64,000 nt of DNA from Mycogone perniciosa (GCA_025331125.1 JAOALB010000002.1:682001-746000); one strand, 5' to 3'. Shown: positions 11,700-23,793, counted from the first letter of the stretch. The notes: generated from the letters alone by a model not told the origin. Made by a program: numbers and translations.

Positions 11700-13188
11700 A
11701 TGTCCGAGTCGTCCGCCGCGGCCGCAAAGGCCCAGGCTCAGGCTTTCCCAAATGGCACCACCGATTACGTGCCTCTGCGGTCTGCCGCCAAACACGACCC
11801 CAAGAAAGTCCACATCGCCGACACACCCTTGACCTGGTCCAACTGGCACAAGCACGTCAACTGGCTCAACACCACCCTCATCGTCATTATCCCCGTGATC
11901 GGCTTCATCTCTGCCTACTGGGTTCCTCTCCAGCTGTATACCGCCCTCTTTGCCGTGGTGTACTACTTCAACACCGGTCTGGGCATCACAGCTGGTAAGC
12001 AGTGATGATCGAATCGAATTCGCAGGTTCCGAGTGCTGACTGTTCCACGTAGGATACCACCGTCTCTGGGCTCACACCTCATACAAGGGCACCACCCTTC
12101 TCAAGATCTACCTTGCTGCCGTCGGTGCTGGCGCCGTCGAAGGCTCTATTCGTTGGTGGTCAAGGGATCACCGCGCTCACCACCGTTATACCGACACCGA
12201 GAAGGACCCCTACTCCGTCCGCAAGGGTCTCCTCTACTCTCACCTTGGCTGGATGGTCTTCAAGCAGAACCCCAAGCGCATCGGCCGCACCGACATCACC
12301 GACCTGAACGAGGACCCCGTCGTTGTCTGGCAGCACCGCCACTACCTCAAGTGCGTCATCTTCATGGGCCTCATCTTCCCCACCATCTTCTGCGGCCTGC
12401 TGTGGAATGACTGGCTTGGTGGCTTCGTGTATGGCGGCATCCTTCGTATTTGGTTCGTCCAGCAGGCTACCTTTTGCGTCAACTCCCTCGCCCACTGGCT
12501 CGGTGACCAGCCCTTCGACGACCGCAACTCTCCCCGTGACCACGTCATCACCGCGCTCGTCACGCTTGGTGAGGGTTACCACAACTTCCACCACGAGTTC
12601 CCCTCAGACTACCGCAATGCCATTGAGTGGTGGCAGTACGACCCCACCAAGTGGATGATCTGCCTTTGGAAGTTCACCGGCCTCGCCTACGACCTGAAGC
12701 AGTTCCGTGCCAACGAAATCGAAAAGGGCCGTGTCCAGCAGCTCCAGAAGAAGCTCGACCAGAAGCGCGCTACCCTCGACTGGGGCACTCCCCTGGAGCA
12801 GCTGCCCGTCATCAGCTGGGACGACTTCGTGGCCGAATCAAAGAACGGAAAGGCCCTCGTTGCCATCGCTGGTGTTATCCACGATGTGACCGACTTCATC
12901 AAGGAACACCCTGGTGGCAAGGCCCTTATTTCCTCGGCCATTGGCAAGGACGCCACGGCCACCTTCAACGGTGGTGTCTACCTCCACTCCAACGCTGCTC
13001 ACAACCTCCTGTCCACCATGCGTGTTGGTGTCCTCCGTGGCGGCTGCGAGGTTGAGATCTGGAAGCGCGCCCAGTTCGAGAACAAGGACGTCACCTATGT
13101 CAACGACTCGGCTGGCCAGCGCATTGTCCGCGCTGGTTCCCAAGTCACCAAGGTTGCTCAGCCTGTGGCGAGCGCCGACGCTGCTTGA
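11700..13188 (+). CDS. OLE1: Acyl-CoA delta-9 (stearoyl-CoA) desaturase with C-terminal cytochrome b5
   Basis: ER membrane enzyme that introduces the delta-9 double bond into palmitoyl- and stearoyl-CoA, the first step to unsaturated membrane lipids. Exons 11700-11994 and 12053-13188, intron of 58 bp in phase 1 (GTAAGC...TAG), 476 aa. The three diiron histidine boxes are intact: HRLWAH (about 101-106), HRAHH (138-142) and HNFHH (274-278). There are four hydrophobic spans, in pairs at about 60-95 and 195-250. After a charged linker comes a cytochrome b5 domain with the haem-binding HPGG (about 383-386) and a second haem His in the [10 protein letters not shown] segment, so the enzyme carries its own electron donor as in fungal Ole1 proteins. 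Codon use is strongly C-biased at third positions, which suggests high expression. Confidence 0.97.
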
Positions 13189-14010
13189 AATGATACATGA
13201 GACATGAGATGCGAACTGAATATTCTGTCATTAATGGAGCCCTGGGAAAGAAGTTAATAAGATTGAGGGGCAAAAAGCCGTCATCTGAGGTTTATCTGGT
13301 GTGGGGTATTCGGTCTACACCACCCGTCTCGGTGTGCAGCCAATGGCGTGGAGCTTCAAAGCCGCCTTGTACTGTCCACATCTGAAGGCCGACGATTGTC
13401 ACGGAGTGTAGCATCACGAATCGGCGTTTAGGAGGATTTTACTTGATTTTTTTTGGTCTGGACTGAGGAATATGGGGCAGAACGAAAACTTAGATTGCCT
13501 TCCTTACTGAACCACGTATGGCATGGTAGTGGCGAGCGCAGAGCTCACCAATTATGAATAAACATCATGAATAAGCATCATTTTGTCCACTCCGTACTTC
13601 GTAGCTTTGTCTCCATTGTGACCTTGATAGGTTTCCATCATTAATTAACATTAACTGAGTGAACTGCTCTGTTCAATATCCCTATAATTCCTCGCAGCTC
13701 GTGTATACCATAGCTCTAAGAACTTCTCTTGTTTGATATCTCTAAACGTACAACTTAGATAGTGTGGAACTTTTTTATCCGCATGATCGTGAGTCGTCAG
13801 CATTCCCTTTCTCGTGTTTCGTGGTGCGATGGCAGACGCTTCCTGTATTGTCTCTCATCGCCATAAATACAGTCCGTCCGTTCTTGGTGCGCCGTGGCGT
13901 AAGAATCATAACTCGTTTCAGCGACACTCCCTCAACACGGTGGCGCTTCCTTCATCCATGGTATGTTGTTGGTGCTCGTTCAAATGGTTGCGCGCGTCAA
14001 TGACCGCCGT
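13189..14010. other. Intergenic region between convergent genes
   Basis: Contains the 3' flanks of the desaturase and of the Seh1-type gene. One CTCCGTACTTCGTAG repeat lies at about 13590-13604. I see no gene. Confidence 0.6.
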
Positions 14011-15410
14011 TCAAGGCGCCGCCATTCTAGTCTTCATCATGACCAATTCGGAGCTCTTGGCCCATGACCCGTCTGGTGTCTGGCGGTAGCATAGCAATCT
14101 ACCATCATCCCCTGTGCTGCCCAAGATCTGACCGTCGTCGTCAAAGCCCACCCTCCATACAGGCGTGCGGTGGCTATCCAGTCGCGAGATCTCACGCACG
14201 ATATGCCTCACCTGTCCTGGCTGACCAGACCACAGCCTCTCACCAGTAGTACCAGTTTTGGCTAGGCTCGCACTCAGCGTCGATGATGGGTGAGGCGGCC
14301 CGTGTTGGTTCTCTCCGGACTCGTCATCTTTCGTAGGCGCCTCTTTCAACGACCGCGTATCAGGCTTTAGCAGGTCGGTAGTAGACCATGACTTGCCATC
14401 TGCATCCGAGTACGGCGTCTCCAGACGAAACACCCTCGCATATCCATCCTGGCACGCAGTCGCAATCATATCATACCCCCGAATATTCCCTGGCGCCCAC
14501 GCAACATCCCTCACCAAGCCCCTATGGCCCGTAATCTCAACCGCCAGGTAGAACTCCTTCTGCGTCGACGTAACACCATAAGACGTGGAAGTAATCTCTC
14601 TCGACCTGTACACTTTCACGGCGTTCATCCCCGCAGCTACCAGTCCCAGCGCATCAGACGGCACGGCCGCCCGCAGCGCCGTATAACACGGCTCCGGATT
14701 CGGATCAAAGCGTACTTTGAACGAGACCTCTTCACCACGACTCGGCTTCGGACATATCGTAAACTCGTCGATGGACGTATACTCCGACAGGTTCTCCGGC
14801 TGGTCGTTCTCGTACACCGTCAACCTCCCATCCGTCGCCAGCAGCGCCAAATACGTCTGTCTCGTCTCCTCATTGTGTTTCATGGAAAAAGACCGGTACG
14901 GCGCCCTCGTCGATCGCGTATCAAACGCCGGCCTGCCGTTGACTGAGCGCGCGGCGCAGAATCTCCGCCCAGGTGCCGCAGAAGGGTTCTCCGCCCAGAG
15001 CCGGAACCAGCCCTCCATGCCCAGCGAGGCGATGAGGTTAGGATAAATCGTTGCAGGGAGCCATTGCAACTAAAAACAGCAGTGCGCGCGCGTGCGCAAA
15101 AGGTTAGTTTCCCATGTCCTCCTCGCTCAAGTGTATGTATGTATGCATGTGTGCGCGCGAGTGCGAAACGAAAATAGAAACACACCTCAAGAACCTCCCC
15201 CCCGTGCGCGCTCCACGTATCGCACAGCCTCCATGTGCCGTCCTTGTGTCGATTAAACACGCGAATCTTTCCGTCGACCGAGCCGGTGGCGCATCGATCG
15301 CCGTATGTGTTGAAGGCAATGGCCTGAACGAGGTCCTTGTGCCCGTGCTGGAGATTGAGGTCGAATGACTTGTTTTCGTCGCTAGGAGATGGCGGAACCG
15401 AGGTTGTCAT
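14011..15410 (-). CDS. SEH1: Seh1-type WD40 nucleoporin
   Basis: WD40 beta-propeller scaffold of the Y-shaped (Nup84/107) nuclear pore subcomplex; in other fungi the same protein also serves the SEA/GATOR2 complex controlling TORC1. Two exons: 15410-15186 (75 codons) and 15069-14011, with a 116-bp phase-0 intron (GTGTGT...TAG), 427 aa. The N-terminus HGHKDLVQAIAFNTYGDR, followed by TGSVDGKIRVFNR, is the first WD repeat in the form typical of Seh1. Further repeats are visible at LIASLGMEGWFRLW, LVAAGMNAVKVYR, VRDVAWAPG...MIATACQDGYARVF and VWRVGFDDDGQILGSTGDDGRLLCY. Between the last two is an insert of about 75 Ser/Glu/Pro-rich residues, probably a surface loop. Sec13 is the main alternative, but the length and the inserted loops favour Seh1. 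Confidence 0.88.
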
Positions 15411-15671
15411 GACTATCAAAGCCCCAAGATGTAGCGGGATTCTAATTGCGATTGATAGGCGGAGAAGCGAGGCGCAATTGAATTGATGCAATGGAGTGAT
15501 AGAAGGCCGTTTGTCACATGGAGACGAAGTGATGTGAGCTTGAAGTTGTATTACCGCCCTCCATCTATTTGGAGGTGGAGCCAGCCTAAATGCAAGGCTA
15601 GCGACAAAGGTGATATATCAAAATTTGCGCCACTCGGACATCAAGTTCCCATTGGTTCCAACAGTTCCTCG

Positions 15672-15743
15672 GGTTCTATGGTCTAACGGTTATGACTCCG
15701 GATTTTGATTCCGGCAGCGAGGGTTCGACTCCCCCTAGAACCT
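15672..15743 (+). tRNA. tRNA-Gln (anticodon TTG/UUG)
   Basis: A full cloverleaf without intron. The acceptor stem GGTTCTA (15672-15678) pairs perfectly with TAGAACC (15736-15742), with T at 15743 as discriminator. The anticodon stem CCGGA/TCCGG encloses the loop TTTTGAT, giving TTG. The T-loop TTCGACT is standard, and the T-stem GAGGG/CCCCC contains one A-C mismatch. The B box GGTTCGACTCC lies at 15722-15732. It stands about 260 bp from the divergent Seh1 gene. Confidence 0.95.
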
Positions 15744-16125
15744 ACTTTTTGATGTGCTTTCTCTTTTTGGGTCTGTAGCATACCACATTGGTACTGCGCA
15801 GATACTGACAAGTTGACAACACATATCAGAAGTTCTCACTCAAAACACTCGTAATCACAGTGCGTTTTTCATTCAATTTTCATGCCATGTCCAACCGGCT
15901 TCCCTGTATTTTACCAGCCAAATATCAGACATCCCACCACCATATTCCCTTGGTTACGAAACTGTTACCGGTGTCTAAAAACCCTCCGATCCAAACTGTC
16001 CGCTATGTACTGGAGTATATGACCATGACATTCCCCCGAACGATGTATGAAGAAGAGAAAGAAAAACATTGCTCTAATCAACAAGCGTCGCCAAATATGT
16101 GCAAGAAGATCGTACAAATCAATGG
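15744..16125. other. Spacer between tRNA-Gln and the Zn2Cys6 gene
   Basis: Holds the Pol III terminator and the 3' flank of the convergent Zn2Cys6 gene. I see no other feature. Confidence 0.6.
15746..15750 (+). terminator. RNA polymerase III terminator of tRNA-Gln
   Basis: A run of five T on the coding strand starts three bases after the tRNA discriminator base, the usual Pol III stop signal. Confidence 0.85.
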
Positions 16126-17946
16126 TCAACCGCCCCTTGGGGACACCGGCCGATAGGCTAGTATTGTCTCAGCCGGCAATTCAACCTCTTCCACTTTGAC
16201 TTCCACCTTTTGAAGTTGTTGCCTTAGCATTGGCCCATCCCAGAGGCTTTCCCGCCAGGGCCACTCGCTGATCATGCTAAACAGCCTGGTAGCCATGGCA
16301 CTATCGCGGCAATTGATCGCGGTGACATAAAGGGTGGAGACGACACCAAAATCCACATTGAACCAGGGCGAAGCTCCTGGCCCAAGCGCAGTCTGGAGCG
16401 CCATTTTGATGGTAGTTGCGATAGTCATAATTTCCTCGAACCGGGCAAGGTCTTCGATAGGTGGCGAACATCTCGTGTTTCGGGGCAGGGGTGCAAGCTC
16501 CAGCGCAAGTGATGCTCCTCGATGATGAAGCAGACAGCTCTGGAATGTTAGATACTCAGAGGCTTTTGCTGTACACCCCAAGTCGCCGTACGTTTCTCGA
16601 GCCTTTTCAACTAGTCTCGCAACCAGATATGACCTTTGCTGCAAAATATCATGTTGGTATTGGGTAGCCGAATGGTCCCACGTGTTGTCATCGATATTAT
16701 ACTGTTTGCATTGCCATATGAAGGCGTTGACGTCTTGGTTGAAGTCGTCGACAACTTCCCGAAAATGCTCCAGGGATCGGAAATCTGATGGAACAGCACA
16801 GACGTGCTTCCGAGACCCGTAAGCCCGGACTGAGAGGAATGGCCGTAGGTTGGCCGCCATGAACCCAGCCGATACCTCCCATCGACAAAGCAATTTTAAC
16901 ACGTACATGGCCCTAGCGTGGGTAGTATCGTGACCTTGGCTCCATTTCTCTGGATGTTGAAAGATATCCTCGACTTCTTCGGGCAGGCACGTCATGAGCC
17001 GAAGTCCGTTGAGGAGATGCATCAGCGCCGTCGACCACTGGTTGCGCAGTATCTCGATATAGAAGTAAAAGATGCAACATATCATGATGATTCCATAGCG
17101 CTTCCTGATTGGTACGTTTTGGAGCTCGTCGTTCATCTTGCTCAATGCTAGATTGTACTCTTTAAGGACAAAGAGCTCTATTCTGCTGGGAGGAGATGAG
17201 GTATCCGGACGAAATCCAGCGACTCGGAAGTTGTGATATGCGGAACTGAGAGCTACACATGCATGCTTGACGGAGTCATACATGAAGCAGTACTCTGGTA
17301 TGACATTGCCCCAGAAAAAGCCGTTGTGAACATGCTGGATGCCCACCACGTCTTCTGCGATGGGAAGAAAGCGATGGATATAGTGACGCTCCATCTCGTC
17401 GCCGGTGAAGTCGGTCACCAGGGGCCTTAAAAGCGTGAGGGATGTAGAAGTTGAGTTGGTAAGTTGTTGAACGAAGCCCGGCCTCCTTGTCGGTCTCGGT
17501 CTAGTGGTCGGTTTGTAGCCATCACACCTCCTCCCTGTCGAGAGGCACCTCTGGCAAGCCGGCTTTCCCTCATCACATTTTATCCTCCTGATTCTAGCGA
17601 GAAATAGTTAGTATCACAGATGAGCTACAGCTATGTGAAACAAAGCCACAGCTAGATTCGGGTATGCTCACTTGCTGTGGGATCCTTTGTTAGTGATTTA
17701 TACTCTTGGCAAGACGACGGTATCGGTAGGGTATGCATACCACGTAACGCAGCCGGTCCGGACCTTCGGCTTTCCCGCCCGTCTTCGCTTCTCCCGCGCG
17801 GGAGCACTGTCGGTGTCATCTGGAGGTGTGACAGGTGTAACAACGGAAGTGGTAGTTAAGGTTGAAGATAAAGTGGCCATTGTATGCATTGACGCCGCAG
17901 GCCTCGAGCCTTGGTGAGAAGTGGATAGTGGTGCAGGCACTAACAA
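16126..17946 (-). CDS. Zn2Cys6 transcription factor with a 3-nt micro-exon
   Basis: Fungal-specific DNA-binding regulator, 558 aa from the first ATG; Met20 or Met23 are alternative starts. Proposed exons: 17946-17741, 17674-17672 (only CAA) and 17593-16126, with introns of 66 bp (GTATGC...CAG) and 78 bp (GTGAGC...TAG). This joins GCVT-C-K-IRRIKCDEGKPAC and gives a perfect zinc cluster C66-x2-C69-x6-C76-x6-C83-x2-C86-x6-C93. Without the micro-exon, direct joining makes TGA or loses the second cysteine. A basic stretch (REKRRRAGKPK) precedes the cluster and a Pro/Arg linker follows. The remaining 420 residues have the helical pattern of the fungal middle-homology domain, for example AYHNFRVAGF and IEILRNQWSTALMHLLNGLR. 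Target genes are unknown, and there is no adjacent metabolic cluster to suggest one. Confidence 0.85.
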
Positions 17947-20900
17947 AATGCAAGCGAGGTGGTTTATGAAGAAGAATAAAAATTGTGATTAAAGCGACAG
18001 GGCCGACGACATTGATGGCGATTTTCGAGGCCTCACGGGCTGTCCGTTGCGCACCCAGACTATCCCTCACCCCACCTCTGAGACGAGACAGCGAGATAGT
18101 ATCTAGTAGTAGTAGGTAGTAAATGGAGATGCGGGCCTCGATCTGGCGTATATTTCTTAGCCACAGAAAAGCGGGCGGGCGGGATTCCCAGAGCGTCAAA
18201 TTCCCCTGCCAGACCCAACGTCAGCCGGTTGTGGTGCTATCCATTCCCCCCTGGCTGTAGACACGCAGCAGAGGAAGTTTGATGCAAAGGTGGCGGCGGC
18301 GGCCTGGCGAGGTTAGGCCAAGATGATGATGGTTGGCGGTCGGCTATCGCTGAGAAGACGGCGCTGCTGCGCGCTGGTGTCGCACGAGGGCTCGATCACG
18401 GAATGTCGCTTCTTGATCCTGTTCTGGTTCACAGACAGCATGCAGTTGCAGCTATGGCACAGTGTCGGGCGTCAATTCTTGTCTGTTTGTCGTACGAAGG
18501 TTGAAATGGAGGTGATTCTGTAGCACGCGCGCTTGTGGGGAAGAGAGACAAGAGAGAGTGGTGGCTCTTGTTGGGTGTTGACAGAGGATCAGGTCGGCGG
18601 CACGAATAGGTGTGCTAAGGCTACTCGTAGGTGCCCACTGCCTACTCGGAGCGGCGGCAGCAGTACCTGGCTGCCGGTACGGGTACCGTGGCGAGAGAGT
18701 ACCTTAAGGTAGTAGCAAGTGAGACACGACAGGGTGAGGCGAGGCGAGGCGAGGCAATCGGAAGGCCAAGACACAGACACAAGGCAGCAGAAGAAAGAGG
18801 TCAGCAACTACGAAGTCGACACGGAGGATGTAATATCATGTACGGATTTAAGGCCGGGACTCCATATACTAAAGTGGCACACCCACTTTTGATACCACTC
18901 CGTATTTGCTGGATTTCCGTCTGCAAAGTAATAACCCAAGCTTAGTGTTTGCCTCGGATCCTGGTCTTATAAGGCGTAAGCCTTTTACTTTGGACAGCCC
19001 TGTCGAATGTGACAAGCGCCTCCAACTGCCGCGAAGGTCCCATTCAATAGCCGGCCGAAGAGGGGCCTCTAAGCTTTTAACGGCTATGAACGAAGTACTC
19101 CGTACTTCGTAGAGTGGCGGAGAAATACCAAGGTACCGTACCTAACATACCTATACTACTTAGGTACTTCGTAGCTAGGTTAGTAGTACTCCGTCCTTCG
19201 TACCTTCTACCTACTACTCCTACTCCGTACTGTTGGTACTACTAGGTAATACTCCGTGGGTAAAGCAAAAATGGACATGTCACTTCATCTTACTCTACAC
19301 GCGGTAACTTTGGTTCGCCCGGGCCCCGCCGACTGCACGATGGACTTGAACACACGTATTTACAATATAGATACTAACTCGCGCCCAAGTACGGAGTACG
19401 GAGTACTCGTAGTGTTTGTTGTCGCGCTCTATCGTCTGTGCTCCGGAGTGCTCGTACCTGCTTGTACACAGTACACATAGGTACATACTAGTACTAACCT
19501 CCGGAGTACGGACTACCGAGCCATGCCGCATTAATTTACCAAGGTCACACCCCTGGTCGACAGGCCGTGTCCGCTGAAGTGCCTCCCCGGTATGCCACTG
19601 TCGATGAAACACCTTCTGACGATTAGGATCTGTCATGTAATGCTACTCCGTACATACCTTTAGTACTCTGTACTCCATGCAAGGATGATAAGCTTGATAT
19701 TAGTAGTACTCCGTACGGAGTAGTAGTGTTTGCTTTGCTCCTACGAACCTAATAATGCTCATACTGGCCCACGGAGACTACCGGCGTTTGCGGACTTGAT
19801 CTGCATTAGTATTCACCTGCTTTAGGGGGAAAACTGGAGTCGGATGAATGCTCCCTACTCGTAGTCCAAAAACACAAGGAACCCCTACTCAAAGAATATT
19901 GATCTTGGCCCAGTGAAGCCGTCTGCAGCCTGCAGCCTACGCATACGTCGCAGCGGTTGCTGACAACTCCTTCGTGCGCAGACACTGCTAGTAGTAAGTA
20001 GTACTCCGTATGAGTGCTCCGTACTTATTTTTGCCAACAATTCTTGCCTCAACATTCCTTGTGTACTTCGTAGCGTCTCGTACAGGTAGTATAAGACACT
20101 ACGGAGTAAAGACTATCGACTCGTATAGGAATAAGACTAACCCAAACCAATGGCTTTAGGCGCGGTTTCCTGGAGTCAACCCCCACATATCATGTTGGCA
20201 GATGGCGGTTAACGCAGAATCCGAGGTGCTGGAAACTCGACGAGCGATGGGACCAACGTCTTTTTCTTTATTTTCTTTGGATGGGGGCACGAACAGGGGG
20301 TCAAACCCTGGCGGCTGATCCTGCGGCTCAGGAAACCCTAGTTTTCGGACATATCAACGCCCAGGAGTTGTTGGTTGCAGCCACAGCGGGCTGTATGTGA
20401 CGGCGTTAAGCAGGGAGCTGTTTCACGACCAACATCGAAGAAATGAAATACTGGGAATAGACTTGCCACTTTCTGCATGGCCTTTTCCTTTCAGTCATTC
20501 TTCTCAGTCGGCGGTACTACAACAAACGCTCTGGCACATGGTTGATATTCAGCCAACCGACATAGAAAGGGAGAAAGGCTATCTGCCATCCTGGATACCA
20601 ACATTTCCGACTTCAAACAAAAGTGCCTTTCTAGTCAGCCGGACACGAGCATGTTGCTGAAATAAACTCATATGCTGTACGGAGTACTTGGTAGACATTA
20701 CCAACCTTGCTGGATAGAATACGTCTTTGCTTTTGACCGCACTGAACCGACCACTCTTGGTACGATACCGCTGCAAAGCAGGATCATCCTAGTGCTGTAA
20801 CCCTGTATCTCGTCTCCACGTGGAAGTTGTGCTCATCGTACGAAGAGAAGCACAGCTATTGTCGTTTATCTTCACCGGAGTGGATCAGGAAAAAGTTGAC

Positions 20901-22299
20901 ACAGTATGGCTGGCCAGTTGGTGGAGACGAGATGCAATGTTTGCCGGAAGCGACGGGCAAACCACGACCACGGAGCCAGTATCCTTGTTTCGAAGGCAAA
21001 ATCCTACTGTAAGCAGAGTTCAATGATTGTGCAACAGTTGTCTCGTGAAGTTGACAACGTTGTTATCTCGTAACTCTCAGTAAACGGCGAATAGTCTCCT
21101 TGATTTTGTCATCGTCACCAGGCGGGCAGGGCACTTGTCCTCCCCATCAGAACCACTTCACATGAAAGCAGCAACGATGGAAAATGGTAAAGCTGCGGAG
21201 CACAGTACTCCGAAGCCTTGCTCGGGCGTTCCTTTGGCCAAGGGTAACTGGATGGTTCCCTCCCCGACGTGGGACAACAATCTGTCCACGCATATCAGCC
21301 CGAAGAGATTTGCTGGGCTTAAGTCGGAAGCTAGACAGGCTTCATGCGGCGAGACGGCATCATGACTATAAACGGCATGTTAATTGAGTCACACTGACTT
21401 GGCACTGGCGATCCTGCAGGGTGGAGGTAGGAAACTGGTGTATTTCTCGAAGGACCTGGACAGCTGAGAGGCGTGGCTGCCAGACACTGCATATCCATCC
21501 TCTTCCGCGAGAAACGTGCTGTCATCCTCGGTTTGATTGGACTTGCCCTCTTTCGGTGCGAGTTACGAGTATGCATGTACTGCAGACATTTTGACTTTGG
21601 TTTGGCCTGGTTTTGCGAACGACTTGCGCCTTTTGAAACACTTGATCCGCCTGAGGCTGACAGCAGGGTGGCGCAGATGCTTCAACATGAACAAACGTAA
21701 TCATCAGGAGGCTCGCTTGTGTTTTCATGCCGCTGCCCATTGCTGTAGATGATGGAAAATATGGCGGCCATGCCGTTGGAGTCATTCTTGTGGTCTTCCC
21801 CTGGTAGATACAACAATTGTCAACCAACGTCGCCGTATGTCTGGCATGGGTGTCCCTGCAAATCTCTGGACCTCTCACGCGGCCTTTTGTAAGGCCAGCC
21901 GTGCTGTCCAGTGGATAGAAATCCGTGTGCATGACAGCTAGGTCCATGTGATCTGTTGCATTTGGCGGCATGATGTGGTCTTGGTCATATTTTTAGGAAC
22001 AGCAGTGAGCTATTACAGCTATAGTTTCCCTTGATAATTGCTTGGCTTGTTGCAATGTTAATATGAAACGTCGGTACCGTTGTGTAACTGAAGAAGTGGG
22101 TGGAATTCTGACGTCCCTTGATCGTGATACTATCTGTTGCTGCTGAGTCATCAGCATTGCGACCAGCCAAAGTAAACAAAGCATCTACATCATCTTGCTC
22201 ACAAAACCTAAACCTCAGAGGAACTGGCAAACATTTTCCATCACCGCCGCGCGCTAGAAGCCAATCTCGCCAGCACTTCGATTCGAGATTCGCGCAGAC
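17947..22299. other. Gene-free 4.4 kb region with dense short repeats
   Basis: I find no exon chain or recognisable protein on either strand; open frames are short and compositionally random. A GAGGC-type tandem repeat sits at about 18736-18755. Between about 19090 and 20110 lies the window's densest cluster of TACTCCGTA / TACGGAGTA repeats (listed separately). The right end is the promoter of the cyclin gene. Confidence 0.6.
19091..20110. repeat. Dense cluster of TACTCCGTA / TACGGAGTA elements
   Basis: At least ten copies of the 9-bp element TACTCCGTA or its complement, plus the variant TACTTCGTA, lie in about 1 kb. Clear examples are at 19096-19112, 19186-19204, 19221-19230, 19390-19412 (head-to-tail TACGGAGTACGGAGTA), 19644-19652, 19707-19722 (perfect 16-bp palindrome TACTCCGTACGGAGTA) and 20002-20010. 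Further copies are scattered in other intergenic parts of the window. I saw none inside an assigned exon. Confidence 0.8.
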
Positions 22300-23294
22300 A
22301 TGGCTCACCTCACAAACCCGCTTGCGACACCTTCGCAACTCTATCACCGCACATCCTTCTCATCGCTACCGCAAGATCTCCAGGAAGCCATCTTCATCGC
22401 GACCCAATGCCTGACACAAGCTGCTGGCCGTCTCTTGGAGCTCCCTCAATCTGTGACGGCACAGGCGAATGTAATCATCGCCCGGTACTGGCTGATTGGT
22501 TCGCCAATGGGCCATGAGTTCAGCGTAAGTTGCTCTCCGTGTCCTGCTTACTCCGATGAAGCTGCCAAGGGCGGAATCTGAGATCTAACGTGGCATAGGA
22601 CGTGTCTGCTGCTTCGATCTACCTGATGTCAAAGATGAGTCCGACCCCTCGATCCCCTCGCGAAGTCTCGAACATCTATGCATACCTTTTATCCCGAGAC
22701 TCTGCCTTCTTCCGTGCCGGAGACCCTCCGAAGGATGACCCGCAGTCATACTACCAGACCGAAGCGGACTACTATGCCTTCCAGCAACGGCTGCTGAGCT
22801 TGGAGGCGCGCATTCTCCACTCCCTATCCTTTGATACACGTGTGTCACTACCACACCCGCTCGCCATCAACTACCTCCAGACGCTCGACTTCCTGTCCCA
22901 GCCCCGATCCGCCATCTCTCTACGAACGATTCAATACCTCAATACATGTTTACTATCACCGCAGATGCTCTACCTCACGCACCAGCCACATGCTTTAGCT
23001 ACGGCAGCCGTATACAACGCGGCACGAGACCTAGGAGCAAAGATGCCCGAATGCGACTGGTGGGAGGTATTTGACGTCGATCGAGAGGAGCTGGGCTTTC
23101 TCGTAGTTGCCATGCGGAGTCTAGATGGGTGGATGCAGAAACTCAAAGAAGAATTCCCTGAACTTGGAAAGGGGATGTTAAGAAGGAGTACGATCGAAGA
23201 GGAGATGCGGAAGAGGGGTCTTCACGTAGGCAATGAAAACCAAGAGGTTGTGGATGAAGAGCAAAAAATTATGAGGATGATGGACAGTCGGTAG
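22300..23294 (+). CDS. Cyclin-fold protein, cyclin L/K-like
   Basis: Predicted regulatory subunit of a transcription- or splicing-linked cyclin-dependent kinase. Two exons: 22300-22524 (75 codons) and 22599-23294, intron of 74 bp in phase 0 (GTAAGT...TAG), 306 aa. The first cyclin box is visible as NVIIARYWLIG followed by ASIYLMSKMSPTPRSPREVSN, with the inserted YYAFQQRLLSLEARILHSLSF helix, where the Glu of LLSLEARIL matches the conserved position that contacts the kinase. The second box covers about 170-260 (AINYLQTLDFL ... ALATAAVYNAARDLG). The C-terminal 30 residues are charged. The RYW and EARIL motifs fit the cyclin L/K/T group better than B-type cyclins. I cannot tell L from K without a search. 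Confidence 0.8.
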
Positions 23295-23793
23295 CATTAC
23301 TCCGTACTATCTTACAAGTTGGCATTATCAGCCTCCATTAATAATGATATAAGAGCCACGGGTCTTGAGTCTCGACTTTCGACACCGTTCGCATCTTCCC
23401 TAACACTGTTCTTGTGGTTAATGTCTACCTTGGGCCGGAAGCGCTAACGACAGCGTGGGTAGTTGACCAATTTCTGTGACGCTACAGCAATCTACTGATA
23501 TTCAAGTCGAGTTTCATAATCCGCCCCAGCTAGAGTTGAGCTGTAAGACAGCAGGACCACAGACGGAGTCGAGTGTTGTAGTAAATTCCACCTGCCTAGT
23601 CAACTACTTCTTCCTTCACTCCTCATTCTTTTCTTCCCGCTTTCTCTTTAAGCTCAGCTCCATCTCTTCAACATGATCCCTGATCTTGTTGAACTGCCAC
23701 GGCCAGTCGACGACGTACAGAAACGGGCGTAAACTAATCAGCGTCAGCAATCAACTTCAAGGAATGGATGCCCTGCTAGAATAAGATAATGTA
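23295..23793. other. Short convergent spacer
   Basis: 3' flanks of the cyclin and NAD+ synthetase genes, which converge here. One TACTCCGTA copy lies at about 23301-23309. No gene is visible. Confidence 0.6.

Noticed and set aside
14011..18000. Secondary-metabolite cluster around the Zn2Cys6 factor
   Set aside because: Neighbours are a nucleoporin, a tRNA and a cyclin; no synthase, P450 or transporter nearby.
21522..21971. 149-codon minus-strand frame before the cyclin gene
   Set aside because: No signal peptide, domain or splice partner; overlaps an equally open plus-strand frame.
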